8,548 bases of DNA from Aquamicrobium sp. (GCA_014860725.1 JACZJD010000728.1:1-8548); one strand, 5' to 3'. Shown: positions 1 through 6,895, numbered from the stretch's first letter. The notes: generated by a model not told the origin, from the sequence alone. Made by a program: numbers and translations.

Positions 1-86
1 GCGACAACCGGCCGGGCTTGAACCCTCCCCATCCTGCGGGCGAGGACTATGTTCAGGGAGTCGACGGAACAGGGGGGACGCCTCGC

Positions 87-971
87 ATGCCTGCCAAGCC
101 AGAAGTCACCGGCTTCTACGATCCGCGCACCGGCTCGATCCAGTACGTGGCCGCCGACCCCGGGACGGGGAAATGCGCCGTCATCGACCCGGTGCTCGAC
201 TACGAGGAGAAGTCGGCCGCGACCGCCACCCGCCATGCCGACGCGATCCTGGGCTTCGTCGCCGACAGGGGCTACGAGGTCGAATGGGTGCTCGACACCC
301 ATCCGCATGCCGACCACTTCTCCGCCGCCGACTATCTCAGGGACAAGACCGGCGCGCCGACCGGCATCGGTGACAGGATCGTCGAAGTGCAGGCGCTGTG
401 GAAGGGCTTCTACAACCTGCCGGACTTCCCGGCCGACGGCTCGCAATGGGACCGGCTGTTCGCCGACGGCGACAGCTTCTCGGTGGGCGGCATCCCGGCG
501 CGGGTGATGTTCTCGCCCGGCCACACGCTCGCCTCCGTCACCTATGTCGTCGGCGACGCCGCCTTCGTCCACGACACGCTGTTCATGCCCGACGGCGGCA
601 CGGCGCGGGCCGACTTTCCCGGCGGCGACGCCCGCGCCCTGTGGCGGTCGATCCAGGCCATCCTCGGCCTGCCGGACGACACCCGCCTCTTCACCGGCCA
701 CGACTACCGCCCCGGCGGCCGCGCGCCGCGCTGGCAATCGAGCGTGGCCGAACAGAAGGCGGGCAACATCCACCTGACCGCCTGCCGCAGCGAGGCGGAG
801 TTCGCCGCCATGCGCGAGGCGCGCGACAGGACGCTGCCCATGCCGAAGCTCATCCTGCACGCGCTGCAGGTCAACATGAACGCCGGCCGCCTGCCCGAGC
901 CGGAGGAGAACGGCACGCGCTATCTCAGGATACCGATGAACCGCCTCGACGGCGCGGCGTGGGACGAGTGA
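87..971 (+). CDS. Metallo-beta-lactamase-fold hydrolase, Blh/persulfide dioxygenase-like
   Basis: The product is 294 aa, a single metallo-beta-lactamase fold with no rhodanese domain. The metal motif THPHADH lies at residues 71-77 (H72, H74, D76, H77), followed by SPGHT (H146), an aspartate in HDTLF (D163) and TGHDY (H205). The stretch after D163, with ARADFPGGD at 173-181, matches the Blh/ETHE1-like group rather than glyoxalase II or true beta-lactamases. In characterised ETHE1-type enzymes two His and one Asp bind Fe(II), and the enzyme oxidises glutathione persulfide to sulfite in the cytoplasm; here H72, H146 and D163 would fill that role. I chose the ATG at 87 because a purine-rich AGGGGG (71-76) sits about 10 bases upstream; an in-frame TTG at 18 would add 23 residues without a good ribosome site. 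No BigR-type repressor, the usual partner of Blh, is visible. The fold is secure; persulfide as substrate is inferred. Confidence 0.85.
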   Translation: MPAKPEVTGFYDPRTGSIQYVAADPGTGKCAVIDPVLDYEEKSAATATRHADAILGFVADRGYEVEWVLDTHPHADHFSAADYLRDKTGAPTGIGDRIVEVQALWKGFYNLPDFPADGSQWDRLFADGDSFSVGGIPARVMFSPGHTLASVTYVVGDAAFVHDTLFMPDGGTARADFPGGDARALWRSIQAILGLPDDTRLFTGHDYRPGGRAPRWQSSVAEQKAGNIHLTACRSEAEFAAMREARDRTLPMPKLILHALQVNMNAGRLPEPEENGTRYLRIPMNRLDGAAWDE

Positions 972-1029
972 GCGGCGCAGCCCCGCCGCGGCCTTCTCCG
1001 GCGGAAGCGGCCCTTCTGCCGCAGGCCGC

Positions 1030-1824
1030 TCAGCGGCCGGCGCAGCTCTTGCCGCCGTCGACCGGCAGGCAGACGCCGGTGATGTATTTCGCCTCGTCCG
1101 AGGCGAGGAACAGCGACGCATAGGCGACGTCCCAGGCGTCGCCCATCCGGCCCATCGGCGAGGCCGAGTTGCGCGCCCGGATCATGTCCTCGACGGTCTC
1201 GTACTCGGTGGAGATCTGCTTGTAGATCAGCGGCGTGTCCATGACGCCGGGCAGCACCGCGTTCGCCCGGATGCCGTAGGGCGCGTAGTCGACCGCCAGC
1301 GCGCGGGTGAAGTGGTTCAGCCCCGCCTTCGACGCGTAGTAGCCGAAATAGGGCATGCGGTTGATCTGGATCGAGGCGAGGGAGGATATGTTGACGATGG
1401 CGCCGGAACGCTGCTCCACCATGACCGGCAGCACGTGCTTGCAGGTCAGGAACACGCCGGTCAGGTTGGTGTCGAGCGAGAACTGCCAGTCCTTCTCGCT
1501 GAGATCGACCGGGTTGCCCATCTTCGTCACGCCGACATTGTTGTGGAGGACGTCGATACGGCCGTAGCGCTCGACCGTATGGGCGACCGCCGCCCTGACC
1601 TGCGCGGAATCGGTGACGTCGGCGCACAGCGCGTCCATGTCGTAGCCCATCTCGGCCACCCGCGCCCTGGTCTCCTCGGCGGCGGACAGGTTCAGGTCCA
1701 CGCCGACGACGCGCGCGCCTTCCTGCGCGAACAGGGCCGCCGTCGCCTTGCCGTTGCCCCAGCCCTCTCCGGACGAGCCGGCGCCGAACAGGAGGACGAC
1801 CTTGTCCTTCAGGCGATCTGCCAT
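1030..1824 (-). CDS. Short-chain dehydrogenase/reductase (SDR) family oxidoreductase
   Basis: The product is 264 aa, the normal length of a classical SDR, and should be a cytoplasmic NAD(P)-dependent alcohol/ketone oxidoreductase. Visible motifs in order: a glycine-rich nucleotide loop, GAGSSGEGWGNG at 14-25, longer than the usual TGxxxGxG; an acidic residue D43 ending the second strand, which favours NAD over NADP; NNVG at 95-98; N120; S148 in NISS; Y162-x3-K166 (YYASK); and a C-terminal PVDGG at 254-258. The Asn-Ser-Tyr-Lys set needed for catalysis is complete. The ATG at 1824 is supported by a strong AGGAG eight bases upstream. The gene lies 11 bp after the IclR gene on the same strand, so the two are probably co-transcribed. 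The substrate is unknown; the glucose-dehydrogenase or acyl-carrier-protein-reductase labels often put on such proteins would be guesses. Confidence 0.92.
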   Translation of the reverse strand: MADRLKDKVVLLFGAGSSGEGWGNGKATAALFAQEGARVVGVDLNLSAAEETRARVAEMGYDMDALCADVTDSAQVRAAVAHTVERYGRIDVLHNNVGVTKMGNPVDLSEKDWQFSLDTNLTGVFLTCKHVLPVMVEQRSGAIVNISSLASIQINRMPYFGYYASKAGLNHFTRALAVDYAPYGIRANAVLPGVMDTPLIYKQISTEYETVEDMIRARNSASPMGRMGDAWDVAYASLFLASDEAKYITGVCLPVDGGKSCAGR

Positions 1825-1828
1825 GCGG

Positions 1829-1838
1829 GTATCTCCTA
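1829..1838 (-). promoter_or_regulatory. Ribosome binding site of the SDR gene overlapping the iclR-type stop codon
   Basis: Read on the minus strand, the regulator gene ends TAG at 1838-1836 and these bases are part of TAGGAGA, whose AGGAG (1837-1833) is the Shine-Dalgarno sequence of the SDR gene starting at 1824. This arrangement usually couples translation of neighbouring genes, so the two proteins are probably made from one mRNA. Confidence 0.7.
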
Positions 1839-2624
1839 GGTATTCCGTGAGTGTGGGCGCAGGAGCACGGCCGAGAGCTGCCGTGCCTCCTCGCGCAGCA
1901 GGCCGGCGAGCCACAGGGCGCGGTCGCCATGGATGCGCTCGGCGATGGCCGTGACGCTGAGCGAGGCGATCGGGCGGCCATCGGCGCCGCTGATCGGCAC
2001 GGCGACGGCGTTGATGCCGGGAATCATCAGGCCCTCGACGAAGGCGTAGCCGCGCGCCTGCGTCTGGCGCACGAGGCCGCGCAGCCGGTCGGCGTTGAAG
2101 GCGGGATAGTCGGCGAGCCAGCGCGTGTTCGCCTCGATGACGGCGTCGATCTCCGCCGGCGGCAGGTTGGCGAGGATGGCGAGGCTGCCCGAACCGACGC
2201 CGAGCGGCCGGCTCTGCCCGACGTCGAGCGACAGCGTCTTGATCGGGAAGGTTCCCTGCTCGCGGCCGAGGCACACCGAGCGCAGCCCCTCGCGGACCTG
2301 GATGTAGACGGTGTCCTCGGTCTGCCCCGCGAGCCGCAGCAGCACCGGCTGCGCCAGCGCGCCGATCTCGTTGACCGCGGCGCGCCGGGCGAGGAGGCTG
2401 ATGCCGGCGCCGAGATGGTAGCGGCGGGTCGCCATGTCCTGATAGGTGAATCCCTCGTCGTTGAGCGCGGCGAGGATGCGGTGCGCGGTCGCCTTGCCGA
2501 AGCCCGACGCCTTGGCGATCTCCCCCAGCGTGCCGCCCTCGCTGCCGATGCCGGCCAGAATCCGCAGCAGCGTCGCCGCGCGCGAGATCGACTTCACGGG
2601 CGCGGAGTCCAGATCCTTTTCCAT
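1836..2624 (-). CDS. IclR-family transcriptional regulator
   Basis: The product is 262 aa. An N-terminal winged helix-turn-helix spans about residues 12-75, with the recognition helix around FGKATAHRILAAL (42-54). A C-terminal IclR effector-binding domain follows at about 85-250, including LGVGSGSLAILA (141-152) and EGLMIPGINAVAVPI (197-211). Family members bind DNA as dimers or tetramers and respond to small carbon compounds, often the substrate or product of adjacent catabolic genes. Here the gene is transcribed away from the transporter operon and leads straight into the SDR gene, so it most likely regulates both units. I chose the ATG at 2624 because it gives the typical family length with the HTH near the N-terminus; GGGAAG lies just upstream but closer than ideal. 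In-frame ATGs at 2639 and 2732 would add 5 or 36 residues of unconserved sequence. Ligand, and whether it activates or represses, are unknown. Confidence 0.92.
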   Translation of the reverse strand: MEKDLDSAPVKSISRAATLLRILAGIGSEGGTLGEIAKASGFGKATAHRILAALNDEGFTYQDMATRRYHLGAGISLLARRAAVNEIGALAQPVLLRLAGQTEDTVYIQVREGLRSVCLGREQGTFPIKTLSLDVGQSRPLGVGSGSLAILANLPPAEIDAVIEANTRWLADYPAFNADRLRGLVRQTQARGYAFVEGLMIPGINAVAVPISGADGRPIASLSVTAIAERIHGDRALWLAGLLREEARQLSAVLLRPHSRNT

Positions 2625-2690
2625 GCTTCCCAAGACCATCCCTAGAGACCGTTCCCGGCCGGATTCTCGTTCTGTATCGAGACACACATA

Positions 2691-2706
2691 TTCCGAATTG
2701 CGAAAC
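2691..2706. promoter_or_regulatory. Candidate IclR-type operator, regulator-proximal site
   Basis: TTCCGAATTGCGAAA (2691-2705) is an imperfect palindrome in which five of seven pairs match around the central T at 2698. Its right half plus the next base, TTGCGAAAC (2698-2706), is repeated as an exact inverted copy at 2865-2873 next to the transporter start. A palindrome of about 15 bp fits what is known of IclR-family operators. The site is 67 bp upstream of the chosen regulator start, which would allow autoregulation. No binding data; assignment is inferred. Confidence 0.35.
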
Positions 2707-2864
2707 GCTTCTCGGCCGGCCTGTGTCTCCATTCTTTCGGCGGCTGCCGGCCGATGTGCCGTTTAAAGCGGCATGTTCGTCAAAAAATGCACAAATGCAA
2801 GCGGTCCGTGCGGATTTTTCCTCAAATCGACACGGTTGACAGGGCGCCGATTGCATGTCAGCGT

Positions 2865-2908
2865 GTTTCGCAAATGGATATTCTAAATTCCGTATAGTGG
2901 AACGAATT
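2865..2908. promoter_or_regulatory. Candidate IclR-type operator, transporter-proximal site
   Basis: The segment begins with GTTTCGCAA (2865-2873), the exact inverted copy of 2698-2706. It continues with TTCC-N7-GGAA (2888-2902), which starts with the same TTCCG as the distal site, and AATTC-N13-GAATT (2886-2890 with 2904-2908). It covers the possible -10 TATAGT (2893-2898) and ends one base before the Shine-Dalgarno sequence of the binding-protein gene. A protein bound here would block the promoter or start site; one bound only at 2865-2873 could instead activate. The individual arms are short, so chance similarity is possible. Confidence 0.35.
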
Positions 2909-2919
2909 AGGAGGACTAC

Positions 2920-4134
2920 ATGAAGGCCCTGTTTGCTTCCCTGCTTGCCGCCTCGACGATGCTGGCCGGCATCGCCGTCGCCCAGGCCGAGGAGAGGACC
3001 GCGATCCGCATCGGCCTCACCGTCTCGTCGACGGGCCCCTACGCGGTCGCCTCGCAGTCCGGCGAGCGCGGCATCGGCATCTGGGTCGATGACGTCAACG
3101 CGCGCGGCGGCATCGAGCTCGACGGCAAGAAGTACCCGGTCGAGCTGGTCAAGCGCGACGACCGCAGCGACAAGCAGCTCGTCGCCCGCGTCTACGAATC
3201 GCTGATCGCCGAGGAGAAGGTCGACGCGCTGATCGCCCCGTTCAGCTCGACGCTGGTCGGCGTCGCCGCGCCGATCGTCGAGTCCCGCGGCGGCTTCATG
3301 GTGAGCTGGGCCGGCTCCTCCGACCAGCTCTTCCAGCAGGGCTACAAGAACATCGTCTCCGTGACCGCCCAGGCGTCGCAGATCCCGGTGACGAGCATCG
3401 CGCTCGCCGGCCAGCTCGGCGTCAAGAAGCTCGCCGTCGTGTCGATCGACGAGCCGTTCCCGGCCAGCGCGGCCGCGGCCGCGAAGGGCATGGCGGAAGA
3501 GGCCGGCATCGAGGTGGTGCTGTTCGAGCACTACGCCAAGGGCACGCGGGATTTCGCCGTGCTGCTGCAGAAGGCGCAGGCGGCCGGGGCGGACGGCTTC
3601 TACTCCTCCTCCTACGACGCCGACCTGATCCCGATGCTGCGCCAGATGCGCGAGCGCGAGATCGACTTCCCCTACACCTACATGCTCTACGGCTCCTCGC
3701 CGGCGGTGCTGGAGACGGGCGCGGATGCGGCCTACGTCTTCAGCCACACCCAGTTCGACGCCGACGTCAACTGGCCGGTGACGGACGGGCTGGCGACGAC
3801 GGAGTTCCTGGCGGCCTACGACAGGCTCTACCCGAACGCCGCCTATCCGGCCGATTTCCAGACCGCGCTCGCCTACGGCGCCGGCGTCGTCCTCGAGAAG
3901 TCCATCGCCACGGCGAACTCGGTCGAGCCGGAGAAGCTGAAGCAGGCGGCGCTCGACATCAGCGGCGAGACGATCATCGTCTCGGGCGAGTTCAAGATCG
4001 ACGAGACCGGCTTCCAGCACGGCATGACGCCGATCGTCCTCCAGCAGCAGCCGGACGGCCTCAGGATCGTCGCCCCCGACACGGTGAAGACGGCCGATCC
4101 CATCTATCCGATCCCGGGCTGGACCGAGCGCTGA
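2920..4134 (+). CDS. Branched-chain amino acid-type ABC transporter, periplasmic substrate-binding protein
   Basis: The product is 404 aa. A classical Sec signal peptide (residues 1-23: K2, a hydrophobic core, then AQA before EE) predicts export to the periplasm. There is no lipobox and no cysteine at all. The mature part is a Peripla_BP_6 (LivK-like) two-lobe binding protein: IGLTVSSTGPYA (31-42) forms the first strand and ligand-side loop, and PFSSTLVGVAAPIVE (107-121) corresponds to the ligand-contacting Ser-Ser-Thr loop of LivK proteins. The C-terminus ends YPIPGWTER, a tail I associate with this subgroup. A strong AGGAGG (2909-2914) five bases before the ATG fixes the start. It is the first gene of the operon and is followed by a strong hairpin terminator/attenuator, as expected for a protein needed in excess over the membrane complex. 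The ligand cannot be read from sequence: amino acids, amides, urea and aromatic acids are all carried by relatives. Confidence 0.93.
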   Translation: MKALFASLLAASTMLAGIAVAQAEERTAIRIGLTVSSTGPYAVASQSGERGIGIWVDDVNARGGIELDGKKYPVELVKRDDRSDKQLVARVYESLIAEEKVDALIAPFSSTLVGVAAPIVESRGGFMVSWAGSSDQLFQQGYKNIVSVTAQASQIPVTSIALAGQLGVKKLAVVSIDEPFPASAAAAAKGMAEEAGIEVVLFEHYAKGTRDFAVLLQKAQAAGADGFYSSSYDADLIPMLRQMREREIDFPYTYMLYGSSPAVLETGADAAYVFSHTQFDADVNWPVTDGLATTEFLAAYDRLYPNAAYPADFQTALAYGAGVVLEKSIATANSVEPEKLKQAALDISGETIIVSGEFKIDETGFQHGMTPIVLQQQPDGLRIVAPDTVKTADPIYPIPGWTER

Positions 4135-4141
4135 CCGCGCG

Positions 4142-4183
4142 GCCGGCGCGCCCGGCCCGTCCGGGTGCGCCGGCTTTCCTTTT
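4142..4183 (+). terminator. Rho-independent terminator or attenuator after the substrate-binding-protein gene
   Basis: Bases 4142-4155 and 4161-4174 form a 14-bp stem with thirteen Watson-Crick pairs and one G-U pair (4150-4166), closed by a five-base loop (CCCGT, 4156-4160). A TTTCCTTTT tract follows directly (4175-4183). It begins seven bases after the binding-protein stop codon, before the permease genes. Because the permeases have no obvious promoter of their own, it probably works as a partial terminator and/or a 3'-end stabiliser that raises binding-protein mRNA relative to the rest. The tract is interrupted by CC, consistent with incomplete termination. Confidence 0.8.
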
Positions 4184-4252
4184 CCGGGAGCCGGCCGCCG
4201 CCTTCCTCCCATAAGGCCGAGGCGCGCGCGCCTTCGGCAGCGTCATGTCACA

Positions 4253-4256
4253 GAGG
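4253..4256 (+). promoter_or_regulatory. Ribosome binding site supporting the GTG start of the LivM-type gene
   Basis: GAGG at 4253-4256 lies eight bases before the GTG at 4265. The next in-frame ATG at 4289 has no comparable purine-rich sequence in front, so the GTG is the better start. Confidence 0.55.
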
Positions 4257-4264
4257 TCAACACA

Positions 4265-5209
4265 GTGTCTTCCAGCAGGCTCGTTTGGATGCGGACATCC
4301 ATCTGGATCGCGTTCCTCGCGGTCTCGGCGGTCGGGCTCGCCCTGTTGCCGGCCTACGGCTTCAGCCTCGCGTTCTGGTTCTACCTGCTGCTGTGGATCA
4401 CGCTGGCATCGGGGCTCAACATCATGGCCGGCTTCACGGGCTATCTGCCGTTCGGCTACGTCGCCTTCTACGGCGTCGGCGCCTATGCGGCCGCCGTGGC
4501 CGTCAAGATGCACGGCCTGCCGATCTGGGGCGGCTTCCTCGCCGCGGCCGCGGCGGGCGTCGCGCTCAGCCTGCTCTTCGCCCGCACCATGGTGCTGCGC
4601 GGCATCTACTTCTCCATCGTGTCGCTGGCGCTGGCCGTCATCTGCCGGCTGCTCATCGCCGCCATGCCGGAGAACGTCGCCGGCGGCTCCTACGGCATCG
4701 CGCTCGGCTTCTCCAACCCGCTCGGCGCCTATTACGCGATGCTGGCGCTGATGCTCGCCACGCTTCTGGCCGTGACGTGGCTCGCCCAGTCGCGCCTCGG
4801 CATGGCGCTGCGCGCCATCCGCGACGATCCCGACACCGCCGAGACGATCGGCATCAACATCGGCAGCGCGCGGCTGAAGGCGTGGGTGCTGTCGGCGGTG
4901 ATCGCCTCGCTCACCGGGGCCATCGAGGCCTGGTACACCAGCATCGTCGACACCGAGACCGCGTTCAACCTCCTGGTCAGCACCAAGGCCGTCATCTTCG
5001 CCGTCGCCGGCGGCCTCGGGACGGTGATCGGCCCCGTCGTCGGCACGGTCGCGATGCTGATCGTCGACGACCTCATCTGGCAGCGCTTCCCGATCCTCAA
5101 CGTGTTCCTGCTCGGGATGGTGATCGTGCTGCTGATGATGTTCCTGCCCAGCGGGATCGTGGGCTCGCTGATCCGGCGCAAGCCTGCGCTGCGCCGCATC
5201 CTGTTCTAG
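4265..5209 (+). CDS. livM: Branched-chain amino acid-type ABC transporter permease, LivM-like
   Basis: The product is 314 aa, an inner-membrane permease with about eight to ten hydrophobic segments, the first at roughly residues 13-30. Family marks are LNIMAGFTGYLPFGYVAFYG (51-70), the cytoplasmic coupling loop SRLGMALRAIRDDPDTAETI (176-195, the equivalent of the EAA loop that meets the ATPase), and GGLGTVIGPVVG (249-260) near the end. It pairs with the LivH-like protein encoded next to form the channel. The start is a GTG, chosen for the GAGG eight bases upstream; an ATG at 4289 would remove eight residues. The gene follows the hairpin after the binding-protein gene and precedes livH, the reverse of the order in E. 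coli. The symbol describes the family; the substrate need not be leucine, isoleucine or valine. Confidence 0.92.
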   Translation: MSSSRLVWMRTSIWIAFLAVSAVGLALLPAYGFSLAFWFYLLLWITLASGLNIMAGFTGYLPFGYVAFYGVGAYAAAVAVKMHGLPIWGGFLAAAAAGVALSLLFARTMVLRGIYFSIVSLALAVICRLLIAAMPENVAGGSYGIALGFSNPLGAYYAMLALMLATLLAVTWLAQSRLGMALRAIRDDPDTAETIGINIGSARLKAWVLSAVIASLTGAIEAWYTSIVDTETAFNLLVSTKAVIFAVAGGLGTVIGPVVGTVAMLIVDDLIWQRFPILNVFLLGMVIVLLMMFLPSGIVGSLIRRKPALRRILF

Positions 5210-5236
5210 CGGCCTGTTCCAGGGCGGCCTGTTCCA
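5209..5236 (+). repeat. Short tandem duplication between the livM- and livH-type genes
   Basis: GCGGCCTGTTCCA occurs at 5209-5221 and again at 5224-5236, thirteen identical bases with a 15-bp period. A third, shorter match (CCTGTTC) sits at 5200-5206 in the last codons of the livM-type gene. The pattern looks like replication slippage. It accounts for most of the 43-bp spacer here, which contrasts with the near-zero spacing further down the operon. Confidence 0.75.
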
Positions 5237-5252
5237 AGACGGATTGAGCTTC

Positions 5253-6137
5253 ATGATTACCACGCTTCTCGTTCAGGCCCTGATTTCCGGCCTCATCCTG
5301 GGCGCGCTCTACGGGCTGATCGGCTGCAGCCTGACCATCATCTACGGCACGATGCGCATCGTGAACTTCTCGCACGGCGAGTTCGTCGTGGCGGGCTGCT
5401 ATGCGGTGTTCGTGTTCTTCACCGCCACCCACCTGCACCCGCTGCTCGCCGTCCCGCTCGTCTTCATCGGCTTCTTCGGGCTCGGCATGTGCCTCTACTT
5501 CCTGTTCGTGCCGCGCCTTTCGCGCTCCGACGATCCGGAAGTGGCCTCGTTCCTCACCTTCTACGGCGTGTCGCTGATGGCGGGGGCGACGCTGCTCTAT
5601 TTCTTCGAGGCGGACACGCGCTCGCTGAACTACATCTTCCGGCCGAGCGTCTTCAAGATCGGCAGCATCTTCATCCCGACGGCGCAGCTCGTGGCGCTCG
5701 CGGCGGGCCTCGTCATCATCGGCATCCTGACCTGGTTCCTCTACCGCACCATCCACGGCAAGGCGCTGCGCGCGGCGATCATGAACCGCGACGCGATCCA
5801 GATCGTCGGCGTCAACATCAACAGCCTGTCGGCGCTGGCCTTCGGCCTCGCCATCGGGCTGGCGGGGACGACGGGCGTGCTCCTCGCCCTCGTCTTCCCC
5901 GCCTTCGGCCCGTTCTCCGGCATCGACTTCACGCTGATCGGCTTCGTGGTCATCGTGCTGGGCGGGCTCGGCCATCCGGTCGGCGCGATCATCGGCGGCA
6001 TCGTCTTCGGCGTCGCCGAGCAGGTCGCCATCGTCTTCCTGCCGCAGTCGCTGTCGCACGCCGTGGGCTTCCTGATCCTGATCGCGACCATCGCGCTGCG
6101 CCCGGCCGGGCTGTTCGGAAAGGTGGCGATGCGATGA
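5253..6137 (+). CDS. livH: Branched-chain amino acid-type ABC transporter permease, LivH-like
   Basis: The product is 294 aa, an inner-membrane permease. The N-terminal half has the typical LivH signature: LISGLILGALYGLIGCSLTI (10-29), then RIVNFSHGEF (35-44), where the family usually has INFAHGE. The cytoplasmic ATPase-contact loop is around YRTIHGKALRAAIMNRD (164-180), and GGLGHPVGAIIGG (237-249) lies before the last membrane helices. It should form the translocation pore with the LivM-like protein. The ATG at 5253 is preferred because the hydrophobic segment follows at once; the upstream ribosome site is weak (GGA at 5241-5243), and an in-frame TTG at 5244 would add three residues. The stop codon overlaps the next gene's start in ATGA (6134-6137), indicating translational coupling. 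Confidence 0.92.
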   Translation: MITTLLVQALISGLILGALYGLIGCSLTIIYGTMRIVNFSHGEFVVAGCYAVFVFFTATHLHPLLAVPLVFIGFFGLGMCLYFLFVPRLSRSDDPEVASFLTFYGVSLMAGATLLYFFEADTRSLNYIFRPSVFKIGSIFIPTAQLVALAAGLVIIGILTWFLYRTIHGKALRAAIMNRDAIQIVGVNINSLSALAFGLAIGLAGTTGVLLALVFPAFGPFSGIDFTLIGFVVIVLGGLGHPVGAIIGGIVFGVAEQVAIVFLPQSLSHAVGFLILIATIALRPAGLFGKVAMR

Positions 6138-6895
6138 ACGCGGCCATTGCAGGGGATTCCGCGCCCGTTCAGGCGGAAACTGGTGCTCCGATGCTCGAAG
6201 TGAAATCGCTCCGCAAGGTGTTCGGCGGCCTCGTCGCCGTCGACACCATCGCGTTCGACGTGCCCGAGAACAGCATCCTCGGCCTGATCGGCGTCAACGG
6301 GTCGGGCAAGACGACGATCATGAACTGCATCAACGGCATCTATCTCGCCACCGAGGGCTCGATAAAGCTGCGCGGCAGGGAGCTGATCGGCCTCAAGCCG
6401 CACGAGATCGCCCGCCTCGGCATCGGCCGCACCTTCCAGGTGCCGCGGCTCTTCCGCCGCCTCACCCTGACCGAGAACCTCATCGTGCCGGTGCTCGACG
6501 ACCGCCGCAGCGACCGCGAGCTGACGGAGAAGGCCGAGAAGCTTTTGGCCGACGTCGACCTCTACCGCATCCGCGACAACTACGCCGAGGAGCTTTCCGG
6601 CGGCCAGCAGAAGCTGGTCGAGCTGCTGCGCGTGATGATGCTCGATCCCGACCTCATCCTCCTCGACGAGCCTTTCGCCGGCGTCCACCCCAATTTGTGC
6701 AAGGTGTTCCTCGACCAGATCCTGAAGCTGAAGGATTCGGGCAAGAGCTTCATCCTCGTCAGCCACGACCTCACCTCGGTCTACAGCCTTTCGGAGCACC
6801 TGCTCGTCTTGAACCAGGGCAGGAAGATCGCCGAGGGCAACGCGCGCGAGATCCAGACCAATCCCGACGTTATCGAAGCATTTCTGGGACGATGA
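6134..6895 (+). CDS. livG: Branched-chain amino acid-type ABC transporter ATP-binding protein, LivG-like
   Basis: The product is 253 aa, a cytoplasmic ABC ATPase. It has Walker A GVNGSGKT (53-60), a Q-loop glutamine Q102 in FQVPRLF, the ABC signature LSGGQ (154-158), Walker B LILLDEP (174-180) and the switch histidine H211 in SHD, so all residues needed for ATP hydrolysis are present. The 'DEPFAGVHP' after Walker B corresponds to DEPxAGLNP of LivG proteins, separating it from LivF. The start ATG overlaps the livH-type stop by four bases and has AGGTGG (6121-6126) seven bases upstream. The first 18 or so residues are a nonconserved lead before the domain begins at MLEVKSL (20-26). It is expected to pair with the LivF-like subunit as a heterodimer beneath the two permeases. 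Confidence 0.93.
   Translation: MNAAIAGDSAPVQAETGAPMLEVKSLRKVFGGLVAVDTIAFDVPENSILGLIGVNGSGKTTIMNCINGIYLATEGSIKLRGRELIGLKPHEIARLGIGRTFQVPRLFRRLTLTENLIVPVLDDRRSDRELTEKAEKLLADVDLYRIRDNYAEELSGGQQKLVELLRVMMLDPDLILLDEPFAGVHPNLCKVFLDQILKLKDSGKSFILVSHDLTSVYSLSEHLLVLNQGRKIAEGNAREIQTNPDVIEAFLGR

Larger units (their letters stand above)
2625..2919. promoter_or_regulatory. Divergent promoter/operator region between the IclR-type regulator and the transporter operon
   Basis: This gap of about 295 bp is visibly more A+T-rich than its surroundings, especially at 2760-2910, as expected for a control region. It must hold the promoters for both divergent units. A perfect TTGACA (2836-2841) is a possible -35 for the plus-strand operon, but 17 bases later lies only CAGCGT, a poor -10. 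A TATAGT at 2893-2898 could be a -10 but has no good -35 in front. This mismatch suggests an activator-dependent promoter. A minus-strand TTGACG (2783-2778) is a weak -35 candidate for the regulator. The first third is also open in the regulator's frame back to an ATG at 2732, so the regulator could start further upstream than annotated. Confidence 0.6.

Noticed and set aside
18..86. Upstream TTG start for the metallo-beta-lactamase-fold gene
   Set aside because: The 23 added residues do not resemble the family, no ribosome site precedes the TTG, and the ATG at 87 has a well-placed AGGGGG.
972..1040. A palindrome (GGCCGCT-C-AGCGGCC, 1024-1038) and other GC-rich inverted repeats between the two convergent genes, considered as a bidirectional terminator
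   Set aside because: The palindrome has a one-base centre that must open to a stem of about five pairs, the other arms need bulges, and there is no T tract on either strand. Termination here may depend on Rho, but I cannot support an intrinsic terminator.
2785..2799. Direct repeat AAATGCA at 2785-2791 and 2793-2799 as an operator or iteron
   Set aside because: Only two short copies in A-rich DNA, with no further copies or replication gene nearby; most likely chance.
1030..4212. A minus-strand open frame of about 1,060 codons running through the SDR gene, across the regulator and back under the binding-protein gene
   Set aside because: Only its last 264 codons look like a protein (the SDR). 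The upstream part is arginine-, glycine- and aspartate-rich, lies antisense to the secreted binding protein and has no domain. It is an effect of high G+C, which removes stop codons.
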